From: Halotia branconii CENA392
Lineage (GTDB): Bacteria; Cyanobacteriota; Cyanobacteriia; Cyanobacteriales; Nostocaceae
DNA length: 64,000 bases
Direction of reading: 5' to 3'
NCBI RefSeq assembly: GCF_029953635.1
Contig: NZ_CP124543.1
Span: 3,947,455 to 4,011,454 of the forward strand
In this document: positions 6,985 through 17,000 of the stretch, in pieces
How positions within the stretch are numbered: the first letter of the stretch is position 1
How the letters are laid out: every line of letters starts with the position of its first letter
Made by a program: the position numbers and the translations under genes
The notes under the pieces: generated by a model
Databases searched by the model: none
What the model was told of the DNA's origin: nothing
What the model saw: the letters and a program-made list of their open reading frames with translations, nothing else

Positions 6985-9144
6985 TTAAGATTTACGACTT
7001 TCACGCCGCCACTTTTCCCGCATCAGGCGAATTTCATCAAAGGTGTAGCTTTCACCCAGTTGTTCTTTAATTGGAGTCAATGAAATATCACCAAGCACTT
7101 CTAAAACTTGCCAAATTTTTTGTTGATGTTCTAATGGTATTAACTGATTAAAATCTACAGGTTGATTTTTCTCAATTAATTTTGCGAGGTGATTAAAAAC
7201 TGTCGAGGGGCTGAGATTGCGTTTTTGGGCAATTTCGGCAATATTCAAACCTTGTTGATGCAATTTTAAGGTTGTCAATTCGGTGTCAGTAGGTAAATTT
7301 TTAAAGGCTGTATCACTATCTGATTGTTCTGGTATGCCTTGTTCTTGGCGATAGGCTTTGATTTCTGCCAGGAACTTTTTACCATACTGAGCAAGTTTAT
7401 GACTACCTACGCCAGAAAGTTTAGCAAACTCAGTTAAAGTTTGAGGTTGTACTTGCGCCATGAGTTTCAGCGTCGAATCGGGAAAGACAACATACGGTGG
7501 TACAGATTGTTGATCAGCTAGTTGTTTGCGGAGCGATCGCAAATTTTGCAATAATACTTCTGCGGCAACAGCTTTTTCACTTCCTTCTTCCCAAGTAATT
7601 TTTTGGGCGATGGGAACCGCAATTGCCACTGTACGCTGACGCTTCATGACTTCCCAACTTAAGGCGTTCAGTTTCAAAACAGAGTAACCATCATTAGTTT
7701 GTTCTAGCAGACCTTGGTGCAAAAGCGATCGCCCCAGCATTCGCCACTCATCTAAACCTCTATCTTTACCAATACCGTAGGTAGAAAGTTTATCGTGTTC
7801 GTATTGAGTAACTTTCTGGTTTTTTGCACCCCGCAACACATCAATAATGTGCAACATCCCAAATCTTTCTTTACAACGCGCCACACAAGATAAAAACTTC
7901 ATGGCTTCAATTGTCCAATCTTGCATGGGTTTGGGATGACGGCAATTATCACAGTTGCCACAATTACCCGAAAAACGTTCGCCAAAATAACCTAATTGAA
8001 TTGTACGGCGGCAATCTGTACCTTCAGCATAATCAATTACCTGCCGTAGTTGTTGTTTAGCAATCAATTGTTCTTGAGGATCAGTTTTTTGATTAATACT
8101 CCATTCAATAGTTTTAATATCACTAAAACTAAAAAATAATGTACAACGTGAGGGTTCGCTATCTCTTCCTGCCCTCCCAGATTCTTGATAATAACTTTCT
8201 AAATTACGTGGTAAATCAAAGTGAACAACTAACCGCACATCAGGTTTATTAATTCCCATCCCGAAGGCAATTGTTGCCACCATCACGCGGACATCATCTC
8301 GAATAAATCGAGTTTGATTTGTGGAACGTTCTGCATCAGTTAATCCGGCATGATAAGACAAAGCCGAAATCTGATCATTTTGTAGTTTAAAGGTGAGTTC
8401 ATCAACCTTTTTACGAGTTAAGCAATAAATAATTGCCGAACCATCAATTTCTCTAATTAATTCTAATAGTTCAGTATAAGCATATTTAGTTTTAGAACGA
8501 ACTTCGTAATATAAGTTTTGGCGGTTGAAGCTGGCAATGTGGATACTAGGTTGCTTTAATCCTAATTGTTGGATAATATCACCACGGACACGATCTGTTG
8601 CTGTGGCTGTGAGGGCGATAGTAGGAACATTAGGATAGCGTTTCCGTAATGATTTTAACTGGCGATATTCTGGGCGAAAGTCATGCCCCCATTCGGAAAC
8701 ACAGTGTGCTTCGTCAATCGCAAAGGTAGAAATACCAATTTCGTGATTTACTAAATCTAAAAATGGCAAAAATCTTTCACTTAAAAGACGTTCTGGGGCG
8801 ACGTAGACTAATTTAACTTTACCTTTAAGAATAGCTTCTTCACGCGATCGCACTTGATAAGCATTCAGACTGCTATTGAGAAATGTGGCGCTAATATTAT
8901 TATTTCGCAGCGCTTCCACTTGGTCTTGCATTAAAGCAATTAGTGGCGACACCACCACCGTTAAACCTTTTTTGATTAGTGCTGGTAATTGAAAACACAG
9001 AGACTTTCCTCCACCCGTAGGCATTACAACCAGTAAATCTCGATTTTGCAGCGCATCTTCGATAATTTGTCGTTGTCCAGGGCGGAATTGATCGTAACCG
9101 AAGTTATATTTTAGCGCTTGTTCGAGATGAGGATACTGAAGCAT
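6985..9144 (-). CDS. recQ: ATP-dependent DNA helicase RecQ
   Basis: 719 residues. Walker A MPTGGGKS (41-48), DEAH box (144-147) with the RecQ aromatic loop [18 protein letters not shown], and helicase motifs IV-VI including [12 protein letters not shown] and [10 protein letters not shown]. An RQC zinc-binding module follows (CRRT, then CGNCDNC), then an HRDC domain (about 535-610), and a C-terminal helix-turn-helix extension ([18 protein letters not shown]). It unwinds 3'-5' at forks and recombination intermediates. All key motifs look intact. The gene is preceded by a spacer with GGTCAGT repeats and followed, after a gap, by the hydrolase gene. Confidence 0.97.
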   Translation of the reverse strand: MLQYPHLEQALKYNFGYDQFRPGQRQIIEDALQNRDLLVVMPTGGGKSLCFQLPALIKKGLTVVVSPLIALMQDQVEALRNNNISATFLNSSLNAYQVRSREEAILKGKVKLVYVAPERLLSERFLPFLDLVNHEIGISTFAIDEAHCVSEWGHDFRPEYRQLKSLRKRYPNVPTIALTATATDRVRGDIIQQLGLKQPSIHIASFNRQNLYYEVRSKTKYAYTELLELIREIDGSAIIYCLTRKKVDELTFKLQNDQISALSYHAGLTDAERSTNQTRFIRDDVRVMVATIAFGMGINKPDVRLVVHFDLPRNLESYYQESGRAGRDSEPSRCTLFFSFSDIKTIEWSINQKTDPQEQLIAKQQLRQVIDYAEGTDCRRTIQLGYFGERFSGNCGNCDNCRHPKPMQDWTIEAMKFLSCVARCKERFGMLHIIDVLRGAKNQKVTQYEHDKLSTYGIGKDRGLDEWRMLGRSLLHQGLLEQTNDGYSVLKLNALSWEVMKRQRTVAIAVPIAQKITWEEGSEKAVAAEVLLQNLRSLRKQLADQQSVPPYVVFPDSTLKLMAQVQPQTLTEFAKLSGVGSHKLAQYGKKFLAEIKAYRQEQGIPEQSDSDTAFKNLPTDTELTTLKLHQQGLNIAEIAQKRNLSPSTVFNHLAKLIEKNQPVDFNQLIPLEHQQKIWQVLEVLGDISLTPIKEQLGESYTFDEIRLMREKWRRESRKS

Positions 9145-9247
9145 AGCGATCGCTTTTTGAGAGGCGTTCTGTGTAAATAGTTATAACAGCATTATAAAAA
9201 ACTCCACCCACAAGGGGATAGAGTTTGGTCAATGGTTAGTGGTCAGT

Positions 9248-9270
9248 GGTCAGTCAACTAACAACTGACC
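9248..9270. repeat. GGTCAGT/ACTGACC hairpin
   Basis: GGTCAGT (9248-9254), a 9-nt loop and ACTGACC (9264-9270), in a tract of heptamer-like GTCAGTG repeats between the SLH gene and recQ on the minus strand. It lacks a U-run, so it is a repeat and not a clear terminator. Confidence 0.5.
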
Positions 9271-9283
9271 CGCATAGCGTAAA

Positions 9284-10876
9284 TCAAACAGTCACTATAT
9301 AAGGCGAGTTAATCGCCGCTACACGATTGGCATCAACCAAAGCTTGATATACCATTACTGCTACCTCAGCGCGTGTAGCATCGCGGGTAGGGTTAAGTTG
9401 CTTGAGATTTGGATAATTAACAATAATCTGCTTACCGATAGCTTTTGCGACCTCATCTTTAGCATAATCAGGAATCTTTGCTTGGTCATCAAAAGCCTTA
9501 ATGGCAGTTGCAACATTGCTAGATAATCCTAAGCCGATACCGTTTATCAAAGAGACAATTACTTGTACACGCTCGATATTTTTGTTTGGGGCAAAGGTAT
9601 TATCAGGAAAGCCAGAGAGAAACTGTCCTTGATATGCTTGTTCAATTACTTTAGATGCCCAAAAACTATCTGCTACATCTTTGAATTTAATTGCAGCACG
9701 TTTAACGGGTGGATTAAAAGCCTTTACTAATAAAGCTGCAAACTGCGCCCGTGTCATTGTAGCATCGGGTCTAAATGTGCGATCGGGAAAACCGCTGACT
9801 ATTCCTTGTTTGACTAATTCTCGAATAAATACAGATGCCCAATGATTACCAATGTCACTTAAGTCGATAGGACTAGGTGTGGGGGTTGGTGCAGGTATAG
9901 GAGTCGGTGTCGGGGTTGGCGTTGGTACAGGTATGGGAGTCGGTGTCGGTGTTGGTGTTGGTGCAGGTATAGGAGTTGGTGTCGGCGTTGGGGTTGGGGT
10001 TGGAACCTGATTATCTGCAAACTCTACGTTACCCGTAACCTTAGCCGGATTGATTTGATTGCCTATTGAAATTAGTTTGTTGGAACTGGCATTCTGCACA
10101 TCAAATTTACCGTTATTACGTAAAATATTCCCACCTGGGTTATTGATGCTGCCAATGTCTGGTAACGCATTGGCAATTATCGTAAGACCATCATCAGTGT
10201 TATTTTCACTAAGATTGTTACGCAATACAGGACGCGCACTACCAGAAATGATTATTCCAGAACGGTTTTCAGAAATTTTGTTGTCTATTAGTGTGGGTGA
10301 TGCTGTATCACTAATAGCAATACCATAACCTGTTTTATAGCAAGTATTACCTTGAATTTTACCTTGGGAATTTTTAGCGATCGCAATCCCATTTGCAGCA
10401 TTCTCGCTGAACACGTTACCCAAAATAATTGGATTAGCATCGCCTGTAGTAAAGACTCCCTCACGTTTGCACTGGGTAAAGGTGCAATTAGCAACGGTAG
10501 GAGATGTTGATTCCACCCAGACACCACTACCCCGACTCGCTAAATTAGTAACTGTCACTCCTCGAAGTTCGGCGTTATCTTGCAAGACGAAGGTGACATT
10601 TTGACCAGCAAAGGTGCGGCTGAGGTAACTACCACTGCCTTCGATCAAAATACTGCTACCCTTGTTGATTTCGTTGCCAACCACCATTACTTCAGATGGA
10701 ACTGTCAGAGGAAAAACTTCCCCACTAGCGGCATTGTAATTACCAGTTGCAAGTTGAATCTTGGTATCGCTTGTGGCAACCTTGAGGGCTTGAGTGATTG
10801 TTTTAAATGGGGCTTGTTGATTACCAGCATTAGTATCACTGCCTATTGCTGGATTTACGTAAAAAAGCTGTGGCAT
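9284..10876 (-). CDS. DUF1565 beta-helix protein with Pro-Thr linker and SLH domains
   Basis: 530 residues. Residues 1-275 form a DUF1565/pectate-lyase-like right-handed beta-helix ([20 protein letters not shown], then repeated N-G-I/N-P-I-I-x-G-N turns). Residues about 290-335 are a low-complexity linker of [13 protein letters not shown] units. The C-terminal 190 residues hold three S-layer homology repeats ([57 protein letters not shown]). SLH domains bind peptidoglycan-linked polymer, so a cell-surface role is likely. No signal peptide is apparent, so export is unexplained. SLH repeats at the C-terminus differ from the N-terminal SLH of cyanobacterial porins. Confidence 0.88.
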   Translation of the reverse strand: MPQLFYVNPAIGSDTNAGNQQAPFKTITQALKVATSDTKIQLATGNYNAASGEVFPLTVPSEVMVVGNEINKGSSILIEGSGSYLSRTFAGQNVTFVLQDNAELRGVTVTNLASRGSGVWVESTSPTVANCTFTQCKREGVFTTGDANPIILGNVFSENAANGIAIAKNSQGKIQGNTCYKTGYGIAISDTASPTLIDNKISENRSGIIISGSARPVLRNNLSENNTDDGLTIIANALPDIGSINNPGGNILRNNGKFDVQNASSNKLISIGNQINPAKVTGNVEFADNQVPTPTPTPTPTPIPAPTPTPTPTPIPVPTPTPTPTPIPAPTPTPSPIDLSDIGNHWASVFIRELVKQGIVSGFPDRTFRPDATMTRAQFAALLVKAFNPPVKRAAIKFKDVADSFWASKVIEQAYQGQFLSGFPDNTFAPNKNIERVQVIVSLINGIGLGLSSNVATAIKAFDDQAKIPDYAKDEVAKAIGKQIIVNYPNLKQLNPTRDATRAEVAVMVYQALVDANRVAAINSPYIVTV

Positions 10877-11593
10877 ATTTATACTGTCAAAAAATACATT
10901 GCCATCCTAAGCGCTAACCTTTAAAATCGGTAGCGATCGCAACATTTTAATTTGCAAAAATAACTACCACAGTCACCCAGCACATTCCAGAAGACTGAGA
11001 AGAAGGCGGCTTTGCGGGAAACTCCCCACTCCTGCCAAAGTAATCATCTCTTTGATGATGTTTGAAGTTTACCAAATAAAGTAAAAAGCGCGATCGCTCG
11101 ACCTTTAAGCTTGGTGATTCAACTTCTGAACTCGAAAGTTGAACTTTGGAAGCTGAATGATGCAGTAAAAAGCGCGATCGCTCGACCTTTAAGCTTGGTG
11201 ATTCAACTTCTGAACTCGAAAGTTGGACTTTGGAAGACGAATGATGCAGTAAAAAGCGCGATCGCTTCACCTTTGAGCTTGGTGATTCAACTTCTGAACT
11301 CGAAAGTTGAACTTTGGAAGATGAATGATGCAGTAAAAAGCGCGATCGCTTCACCTTTAAGCTTGGTGATTCAACTTCTGAACTCGAAAGTTGGACTTTG
11401 GAAGCTGAATAGTTATACCATTTCACGAAATTATTGATACAAATTACTTTTCTTACTCCCCCTGCCTCCGGTCACTGAGTTTCGACTACGCTCAACTGCC
11501 GCGTAGCCGAAGTGCTGCTTCCCCTGCTTGCCCAAATGTATCAACTTTAAAGTGAAACGGTATTAATGGTGCGATCATCAACATTCTTTGATA
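10877..11593. other. Spacer with 84-bp tandem repeats and a palindromic repeat
   Basis: No gene supported. It contains the four-unit tandem repeat (11081-11410) and a CCCCCTGC-flanked palindromic repeat (about 11456-11531) with CACTGAGTTTCGACTACGCTC. Open frames on both strands here are a by-product of the 84-bp period being a multiple of three. Confidence 0.7.
11081..11410. repeat. 84-bp tandem repeat, four units
   Basis: Units start at 11081, 11165, 11249 and 11333, each beginning GTAAAAAGCGCGATCGC (a HIP1 site). Each holds an inverted repeat, TTCAACTT and AAGTTGAA (or AAGTTGGA, still pairable through G-U). Units 1-2 share GCTCGACC and units 3-4 share GCTTCACC, while units 1 and 3 share AAGTTGAAC and units 2 and 4 share AAGTTGGAC. 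The last unit is 6 bp short. Confidence 0.95.
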
Positions 11594-13120
11594 ATGAGTA
11601 TGTACAACCTGTTAAAACATCAATTAAGCAACCACATGTTTACAGACACATCAAACTCTGTTGCCTTTTCTGCTTCTCCTGTGGAGATTTACGATGTTGT
11701 AGTGGTTGGCGCTGGCCCGATTGGGCTAGCAACTGCTATTGGCTTACGCAAGCGTGGTATTGAAAACATTCTTGTTATTGATCAAACTCGTGCCTTTCGT
11801 CAGGTTGGTCAGGTTTTGGATCTTCTCCCCAACGGATTAAAAGCCATCAAACATCTAGATCCTAATGCTTACGAAGAAGTCAAAAAAAGTGCTATTAATT
11901 TCTTGAAAAATACACAGCCTCATCATGAAAAATCTGTCAGTAAAGCTCCAGATAAAACCCCTCCCAAAACTTCACGCCAATGGGTTTATAAAAACTTGCA
12001 TGGGCAGAAACTTCGGTCAATTCCTCTAGATTTCGACGACTGGTTTCGAGATTATGGTGAGGGTCGAGTATCAATTTTTTGGTATGTTTTGCAAACAACA
12101 TTAAGACACTTACTTCCCCCAGACAAAGTAAAAGCTAATCACCGTTGCATCAACGTTGTCAATGAGCCAGAAAATTGTTGTGTTCGCATAGACTGTGTAT
12201 CTGATACAACGATGGAAGCTAATCCTTATGCATATTGGGTTGATAGGCAGCAACAAAATGATATACAGTCTCAGATGTTAGATACTGCTCCTCAAGAATC
12301 AGCGACAAAATCGTTTCGAGCTAAGTTAGTTGTTGCAGCAGATGGAATCAATTCTACAGTTCGTAAAATACTTTATACAGATAGTCCATCTCATGATTTT
12401 GCCAAACCTGAATATTCTGGATTTGCAGCAATAGCTTGTAGAGAAATAGCCGATATCTCAAATAATTTGCAAACAGAAATTAAAGAAAAATTCTTTCCAG
12501 ATTCATCAGTTGTTACCGTCAGTAATGATGAAATATCCACAAATCCTGATTGTACACAAGATACAAGAATGATGTTATTTCGTAGACAAGATAACCAACT
12601 GGGATATCTTCTACATTTGACTTTGCCTTTAGATGTTTTACAAGGTAAATCTGGCAATTCCTTAACTCAATTAGCCTTGCAGGAACTAAAAAAAGCAAAC
12701 TTCCCCAATATACTCAAGCAATTGGTGAGTGTATCTCCTGCTGCCACAATAGAGCAGCGTCCATATTATATTCACCGTGCTGTCACTCAATCAGCCTGGA
12801 GTGCAGGACGAATTGTGTTAGTTGGTGATGCAGCTCATGGAATGCCTCCTTTCATGGCTCAAGGAGCTAATCAAGGATTGGAAGATGCCTTGGTAATTGC
12901 AACACTGATTGCTAAAATTGCAGAATCAAATAACTGGGATGACATACCAACTTTAACGAAAGCCTTCAAGAAATATGAGCATCTTCGTCGCCCAGTCATG
13001 GCTTATGTGCAACAGGTAACACTAAAACGGTTTCCTTATTCGTCAGACAAAGATTGGCAAGAGTATGGCAAACAAGTGTATTGCCGAAATTTTGATCAAA
13101 TGCTAGAAGCTTTAATGTAA
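11594..13120 (+). CDS. FAD-dependent monooxygenase
   Basis: About 508 residues from the ATG at 11594; an ATG at 11636 is also possible, and no start has a clear ribosome site. The dinucleotide-binding motif is VVVVGAGPIGLATAIGLRKRG, the second FAD motif is VGDAAHGMPPFMAQGANQGLEDA, and the middle has AKLVVAADGINSTVRK (the DG motif). This is the flavin hydroxylase fold of the PHBH/UbiH/zeaxanthin-epoxidase group. The substrate cannot be assigned, and no pathway partner lies beside it. The downstream spacer carries heptamer repeats. Confidence 0.85.
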   Translation: MSMYNLLKHQLSNHMFTDTSNSVAFSASPVEIYDVVVVGAGPIGLATAIGLRKRGIENILVIDQTRAFRQVGQVLDLLPNGLKAIKHLDPNAYEEVKKSAINFLKNTQPHHEKSVSKAPDKTPPKTSRQWVYKNLHGQKLRSIPLDFDDWFRDYGEGRVSIFWYVLQTTLRHLLPPDKVKANHRCINVVNEPENCCVRIDCVSDTTMEANPYAYWVDRQQQNDIQSQMLDTAPQESATKSFRAKLVVAADGINSTVRKILYTDSPSHDFAKPEYSGFAAIACREIADISNNLQTEIKEKFFPDSSVVTVSNDEISTNPDCTQDTRMMLFRRQDNQLGYLLHLTLPLDVLQGKSGNSLTQLALQELKKANFPNILKQLVSVSPAATIEQRPYYIHRAVTQSAWSAGRIVLVGDAAHGMPPFMAQGANQGLEDALVIATLIAKIAESNNWDDIPTLTKAFKKYEHLRRPVMAYVQQVTLKRFPYSSDKDWQEYGKQVYCRNFDQMLEALM

Positions 13121-13122
13121 AA

Positions 13123-13150
13123 GAGACTAGAGACTAGGGACTAGGGACTA
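13123..13150. repeat. Heptamer tandem repeat (GAGACTA/GGGACTA)
   Basis: Four 7-bp units, GAGACTA twice then GGGACTA twice, directly after the monooxygenase gene, followed by GAGTGGTGTATTTCATCC. A closely related arrangement occurs at 17418-17460, so the flank is part of the dispersed unit. Confidence 0.85.
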
Positions 13151-13186
13151 GAGTGGTGTATTTCATCCAAATGAAAACCGCCATAG

Positions 13187-13228
13187 TAACTGATAACTGA
13201 TAACTGATAACTGATAACTGATAACTGA
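13187..13228. repeat. Six perfect TAACTGA heptamers before a start codon
   Basis: Six identical heptamers TAACTGA run to one base before the ATG at 13230. They occupy the whole position where a ribosome-binding site would lie, so the ureohydrolase leader is made of repeat DNA. Confidence 0.95.
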
Positions 13229-13229
13229 A

Positions 13230-14282
13230 ATGAGTAATCAACTTCAAGACTACAATCCTAGCGGCATAGGTGAAATCAATGGCAACCTTTTAGGCTTGCC
13301 GTTTGATTACGAATCTGCAAATTTGATTGTTTTTGGTATGCCCTGGGAAGTTACTGTTTCCTATGGCGCAGGTACAGCCAACGGTCCCCAACGGGTTTTG
13401 GATGCTTCAACTCAACTAGATTTATTTGATTTCGATCATCCTGATGGCTGGAAACAAGGGATTTTTATGGTAGAAATTCCCCAGGATATTTTAGAGAAAA
13501 ATATATACTACCGCGCCTTAGCAGCAAAAATTATTGAACGCTTAGGACAAGGTCAACCACTCACAGCAACACCAGATTTGACACCTGTCCTTAGAGAAAT
13601 TAATCAAGCTGGTCAACAGGTAAATCAATGGTTGTTTGCCCAGTGCCAAGAAGCAATGAACAAGGGCAAGCGAGTTGCTGTCATTGGTGGCGACCACAGT
13701 TCACCATTGGGTTATTTACAAGCATTAGCAGCGAAATACACCGATTTTGGAATTTTGCACATCGACGCTCACGCAGATTTACGTGATGCCTATGAAGAAT
13801 TTGAATTTTCTCATGCGTCTATTATGTTTAATGCAATGAAACTACCGCAAATTTCGCGGTTAGTGCAGGTCGGTTTGCGTGATATTTGTCATGATGAAGT
13901 GCAAATAATTGACCAATCTCATGGCCGCATTGTTGCTTACTACGATCCAGCTATTAAACAAAAACTTTACTCTGGCACGACTTGGATTGATTTGTGTCGA
14001 GAAATAATCAGTCATTTACCTGAATACGTTTACATCAGCTTTGATGTAGATGGTCTTGATCCTAAACTCTGTTCGAGTACAGGTACTCCTGTTCCTGGTG
14101 GACTGGAGTTAGAACAAGCTTTTTGTCTGTTTAGAGAATTGGTCAAGAGTAGTAAAAAAATTATTGGTTTTGATGTCTGCGAAGTTGGTGATGCTGAGTG
14201 GGATGGTAATGTAGGTGCGCGGATTGTTTATAAGTTAGCAAATTTGATGGATTTATCTCAGCGACAATCTACGACGGCATAA
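13230..14282 (+). CDS. Ureohydrolase (agmatinase/arginase family)
   Basis: 350 residues. The two-manganese site is complete: GGDHS (153-157), DAHAD (179-183) and SFDVDGLDP (270-278), all signatures of the arginase/agmatinase family. Members hydrolyse a guanidino group to urea; cyanobacterial paralogues include agmatinases and a guanidine hydrolase, so I do not assign a substrate. The C-terminal EVGDAEWDGNVGARIVYKL is typical of the gamma-type agmatinase-like group. It has no operon partner, and its leader is a heptamer repeat, so translation initiation may be unusual. Confidence 0.9.
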   Translation: MSNQLQDYNPSGIGEINGNLLGLPFDYESANLIVFGMPWEVTVSYGAGTANGPQRVLDASTQLDLFDFDHPDGWKQGIFMVEIPQDILEKNIYYRALAAKIIERLGQGQPLTATPDLTPVLREINQAGQQVNQWLFAQCQEAMNKGKRVAVIGGDHSSPLGYLQALAAKYTDFGILHIDAHADLRDAYEEFEFSHASIMFNAMKLPQISRLVQVGLRDICHDEVQIIDQSHGRIVAYYDPAIKQKLYSGTTWIDLCREIISHLPEYVYISFDVDGLDPKLCSSTGTPVPGGLELEQAFCLFRELVKSSKKIIGFDVCEVGDAEWDGNVGARIVYKLANLMDLSQRQSTTA

Positions 14283-14340
14283 TCGCTGACGATATTTTGT
14301 CATCTGTATAAACCTGTAATACTTTATATTTATGAATCAG

Positions 14341-14478
14341 CTAAGTAAGTCGGTGAAATAAAACCAAACTATGTGAATAAAAGTAAATAAGGCTCAAACT
14401 CTTTCTCACCCTGCCCCCTGCCCCCTGCCCCCTGCCCCCTGCTTATCTCAACGATAATTATTGACATCGACCTACTTA
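14341..14478. mobile_element. MITE-like element, family 1, copy B
   Basis: Runs from CTAAGTAAGTCGGTG to CGACCTACTTA. Inside are the shared AACCAAACTATGTGAATAAA and GCTCAAACTCTTTCTC segments and a run of CCCCTGC units. Its right end contains the stop codon of the minus-strand gene (complement of CTA at 14472-14474), so the element defines the 3' end of that gene. Confidence 0.7.
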
Positions 14479-15491
14479 ACCGACTCCTTAGCTTGCGGTT
14501 GGGCGCGGACTTCATTCGGACAGGGACGGCCTTGTTCAACGTCAGCAATATTAGCAAAAGTTGTCTCTGCAATATTTTGGAGAGCTTCTTCTGTAAAAAA
14601 GGCTTGGTGTCCAGTAATCAAGACGTTAGGAAAAGTTGTCAAGCGTTGAAAAACATCATCTTGAATAATTTCACCAGACAAATCTTCAAAGAATAAGTCT
14701 GATTCTTGCTCGTAAACATCCACACCCAAAGAGCCTATCTGGCAGGATTTGAGTCCTTCAATTACAGCTTGGGTATCTATTAGCGCTCCGCGACTGGTGT
14801 TAATTAACATTACCCGTGGCTTCATTTGTTTTATCGCTTCGGCGTTGATTAAATGATGAGTCTCAGGAGTTAGAGGACAATGCAAAGAAATGATATCAGA
14901 GTTGGCAAATAGTTCAGGTAGTTCTACATATTTCCCCCCCATTGCCTCTAATTCTGAGTTGCGGTAGACATCATAAGCTAGTATGTGACAACCAAACCCT
15001 TTCATAATCTGTCCTAAAATCAGACCGATTTTTCCAGTACCGATAATCCCCACTGTGCGACCATTGAGATTAAATCCCAAAAGTCCTGCGAGGGAGAAAT
15101 TACCTTCTCGGACACGGTTATAGGCTCGATGAATGTTGCGATTGAGGCTCAAAATTAACCCAACAGTATGTTCTGCTACTCCATAAGGTGAGTATGCAGG
15201 AACACGGACAACAGTAATTCCTAAGTCTGCTGCGGCTTGTAAATCTACATTGTTGAACCCTGCACAGCGGAGAACAACTAAACGCGTTCCCCTAGAGGCC
15301 AGAATCTCTAAGGTTGAGGCATTAACTTGGTCATGTACAAATACGCAAACTGCTGGAAATTCGGCGGCTAAGATAGCAGTATCATGATTCAGTCGGGGTT
15401 CAAAGAAGACCAACTCATGTTGGTTGGGAGAATTTGCAGCTGACAAAAACTGCCGGTCATAGGCTTTTGTACTGAATACTGCGACTTTCAT
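14472..15491 (-). CDS. D-2-hydroxyacid dehydrogenase (D-lactate dehydrogenase type)
   Basis: 339 residues from the ATG at 15491; the frame is open to 15581, but the preferred start gives [16 protein letters not shown], the usual beginning of LdhA-type enzymes. The NAD-binding motif is [14 protein letters not shown], catalytic Arg is in [10 protein letters not shown], Glu in [14 protein letters not shown], and His in [13 protein letters not shown]. The family reduces pyruvate to D-lactate; related keto acids are possible. The last residues (KESVK) and the TAG stop abut a MITE-like element, which may have replaced the native tail. Confidence 0.9.
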   Translation of the reverse strand: MKVAVFSTKAYDRQFLSAANSPNQHELVFFEPRLNHDTAILAAEFPAVCVFVHDQVNASTLEILASRGTRLVVLRCAGFNNVDLQAAADLGITVVRVPAYSPYGVAEHTVGLILSLNRNIHRAYNRVREGNFSLAGLLGFNLNGRTVGIIGTGKIGLILGQIMKGFGCHILAYDVYRNSELEAMGGKYVELPELFANSDIISLHCPLTPETHHLINAEAIKQMKPRVMLINTSRGALIDTQAVIEGLKSCQIGSLGVDVYEQESDLFFEDLSGEIIQDDVFQRLTTFPNVLITGHQAFFTEEALQNIAETTFANIADVEQGRPCPNEVRAQPQAKESVK

Positions 15492-15734
15492 GCAAAACCT
15501 TGGGCTGAAACTGCATATTTTCTTATATATAATAGCTTGCGGATTTAAAGGTGCGTTAACGTCAGTTTTGCCGCTAGGCATCGCTCTTTCTCTAACTGCC
15601 AGCCATAGCTACCATTATTTGAGAATCTCACGACTAAAGCAAAACTTGAGGATTTAGCAGACTACACTTCTGTTTGCAGAAATTTTCGCTGATAGCGAGT
15701 CCGCGAGCGTCTTGTAATCTTTAACTTTTAATTT

Positions 15735-16115
15735 TTAATTTTCCGAAGGGTTGGCTGGCGTTTGAGTGTCGAAATATTCACGCCATCGACTGATATAACC
15801 ATCTTGGAAATCGATAACAATAACATCGTGGGCTTTGTTACGATGACCTGTAGCTTTTTCAGTATCTTCATAATGCCACTCAACTGCGGCTTGATTATGG
15901 TCAATCAAAATCCGTTTAATATCAATTTTTACATTTGTATATTGTTGAACAAAATTAGTAATCTCTTCTCGAATTTTTGTTCTTCCTTGCCATTTTTTAC
16001 CCGGCAAAATAATTTCACCATCTGCTGTAAACATTTGTGTAATAGCATCAGCGTCTTGATTAACCCAAGCATGTCTCGCTTTTTCAATTAAAGTCATAAT
16101 TTCTTGTTGATTCAT
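15735..16115 (-). CDS. SnoaL/NTF2-like protein
   Basis: 126 residues from the ATG at 16115; an in-frame TTG lies upstream at 16151. The sequence TLIEKARHAWVNQDADAITQMFTADGEIILPG with GKKWQGRTKIREEITNF is the usual opening of the NTF2-like cone fold (SgcJ/EcaC/SnoaL), and AVEWHYEDTEKATGHRNKAHDVIVIDFQDG is the second half. Proteins of this type act as small cyclases, isomerases or binding proteins. No substrate is implied by context: it lies alone beside a long spacer that holds a candidate RNA. Confidence 0.8.
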   Translation of the reverse strand: MNQQEIMTLIEKARHAWVNQDADAITQMFTADGEIILPGKKWQGRTKIREEITNFVQQYTNVKIDIKRILIDHNQAAVEWHYEDTEKATGHRNKAHDVIVIDFQDGYISRWREYFDTQTPANPSEN

Positions 16116-17000
16116 ATTATTTCGATTTGCGAATGCCGGATCATTTAACAATTTTATATATAGGAATGCTGTTGTAATTCTTAGGGTTAGACAGTATTTA
16201 TATGAATCATTTTAAAAATAACTATTTTGTGGTTTTCAATGTAACTTACTTAAAACATGATATAGGACTCCTATTTGATTTTTGAACACGATTCAGTACA
16301 TATCTATCTCTTCTTAACTGTTCCCTGTTTCCTGTTTCCTGTTCCCTACCTACACAAATAAATTCACCGAATCAAACCGGATTACTATATCAAGAGAACA
16401 CTAACCAGAGATAGGTAATAGCAATCAAGACAGTTATTTCTTCAGTTTGACTATGGTTATTCCCCAAGAGAGACTAACTTTCAGTTTTGAAATTGCTATT
16501 GTTATTACATAACAGTTTAGTACTGGATGGGTGTTATGCCGCTGTGACCCATTGTCGTGTATCCAAGGAGAGCGATCGCAGATACATGGACAGTACTAGA
16601 GAATAACTCAGCAACTTGTGGAGTTTTTATCGCTTCCTCCACTTTGTTACCACCAAGGGAAGGCTAAACCCTTCATCAGAGCGGTCTGAGGTGGTAAAGA
16701 GCTAGTGTTTTTCGGTAGTTTCTTAAAATTATTTAAGTTGCTCTACTATTTAATCTGCTTTCGTTCACTTGATGAATGAAGGCAGTTTAGCTATTAAAAA
16801 ACTGCGATCGCAGTCAGTATTCAGTATTTTGTATTTTTACCACTAAGACACAAAGATGAAGAAGGGTTTTTGGGGTGTAAATGCGATCGCCTTTTCTCCC
16901 TGCCCACTGAGCGACTTGTACTGAGCGTAGTCGAAGTAGGCCGAAGTGCTGCCCCTCTGCTCCCTGCTTCTTTTGACCCCTAACTCTTAAAATAGGAACT
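16116..17000. other. Long gene-free spacer with structured-RNA candidate and repeats
   Basis: No credible gene. It holds TTCCTGTTTCCTG-type repeats (about 16319-16348), the two three-way junctions (16518-16598 and 16647-16697), and a palindromic repeat (about 16905-16970) with CACTGAGCGACTTGTACTGAG between pyrimidine tracts. An open frame on the minus strand at 16814-17077 overlaps this repeat and is not supported. Confidence 0.7.
16518..16712 (+). ncRNA. Candidate structured RNA with two three-way junctions
   Basis: First junction: outer stem TAGTACTG (16518-16525)/CAGTACTA (16591-16598), enclosing ATGGGT/ACCCAT (16527-16532, 16547-16552) and TGTATC/GATACA (16558-16563, 16581-16586). A small stem AACTC/GAGTT (16605-16625) followed by TTTTAT lies between. 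Second junction: outer stem TTACCACC/GGTGGTAA (16647-16654, 16690-16697), enclosing AAGGG/CCCTT and TCAGA-GCGG-TCTGA. CACT (16641) and AGTG (16704) could extend the outer stem, and TTTTT follows. The U-run suggests a plus-strand transcript. No Rfam family was recognised, and expression is unproven. Confidence 0.4.

Noticed and set aside
10947-11437. Long open frames on both strands over the 84-bp repeats
   Set aside because: A period divisible by three keeps frames open on both strands; there is no ribosome site and the peptides are pure repeats.
13230-14282. Specific guanidine hydrolase assignment for the ureohydrolase
   Set aside because: Only the general manganese motifs can be read by eye; substrate-defining residues could not be checked without an alignment.
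16647-16697. Hammerhead ribozyme on the minus strand (CTGATGA is present)
   Set aside because: The second conserved box (GAAA before stem III) is missing and the junction spacing is wrong.
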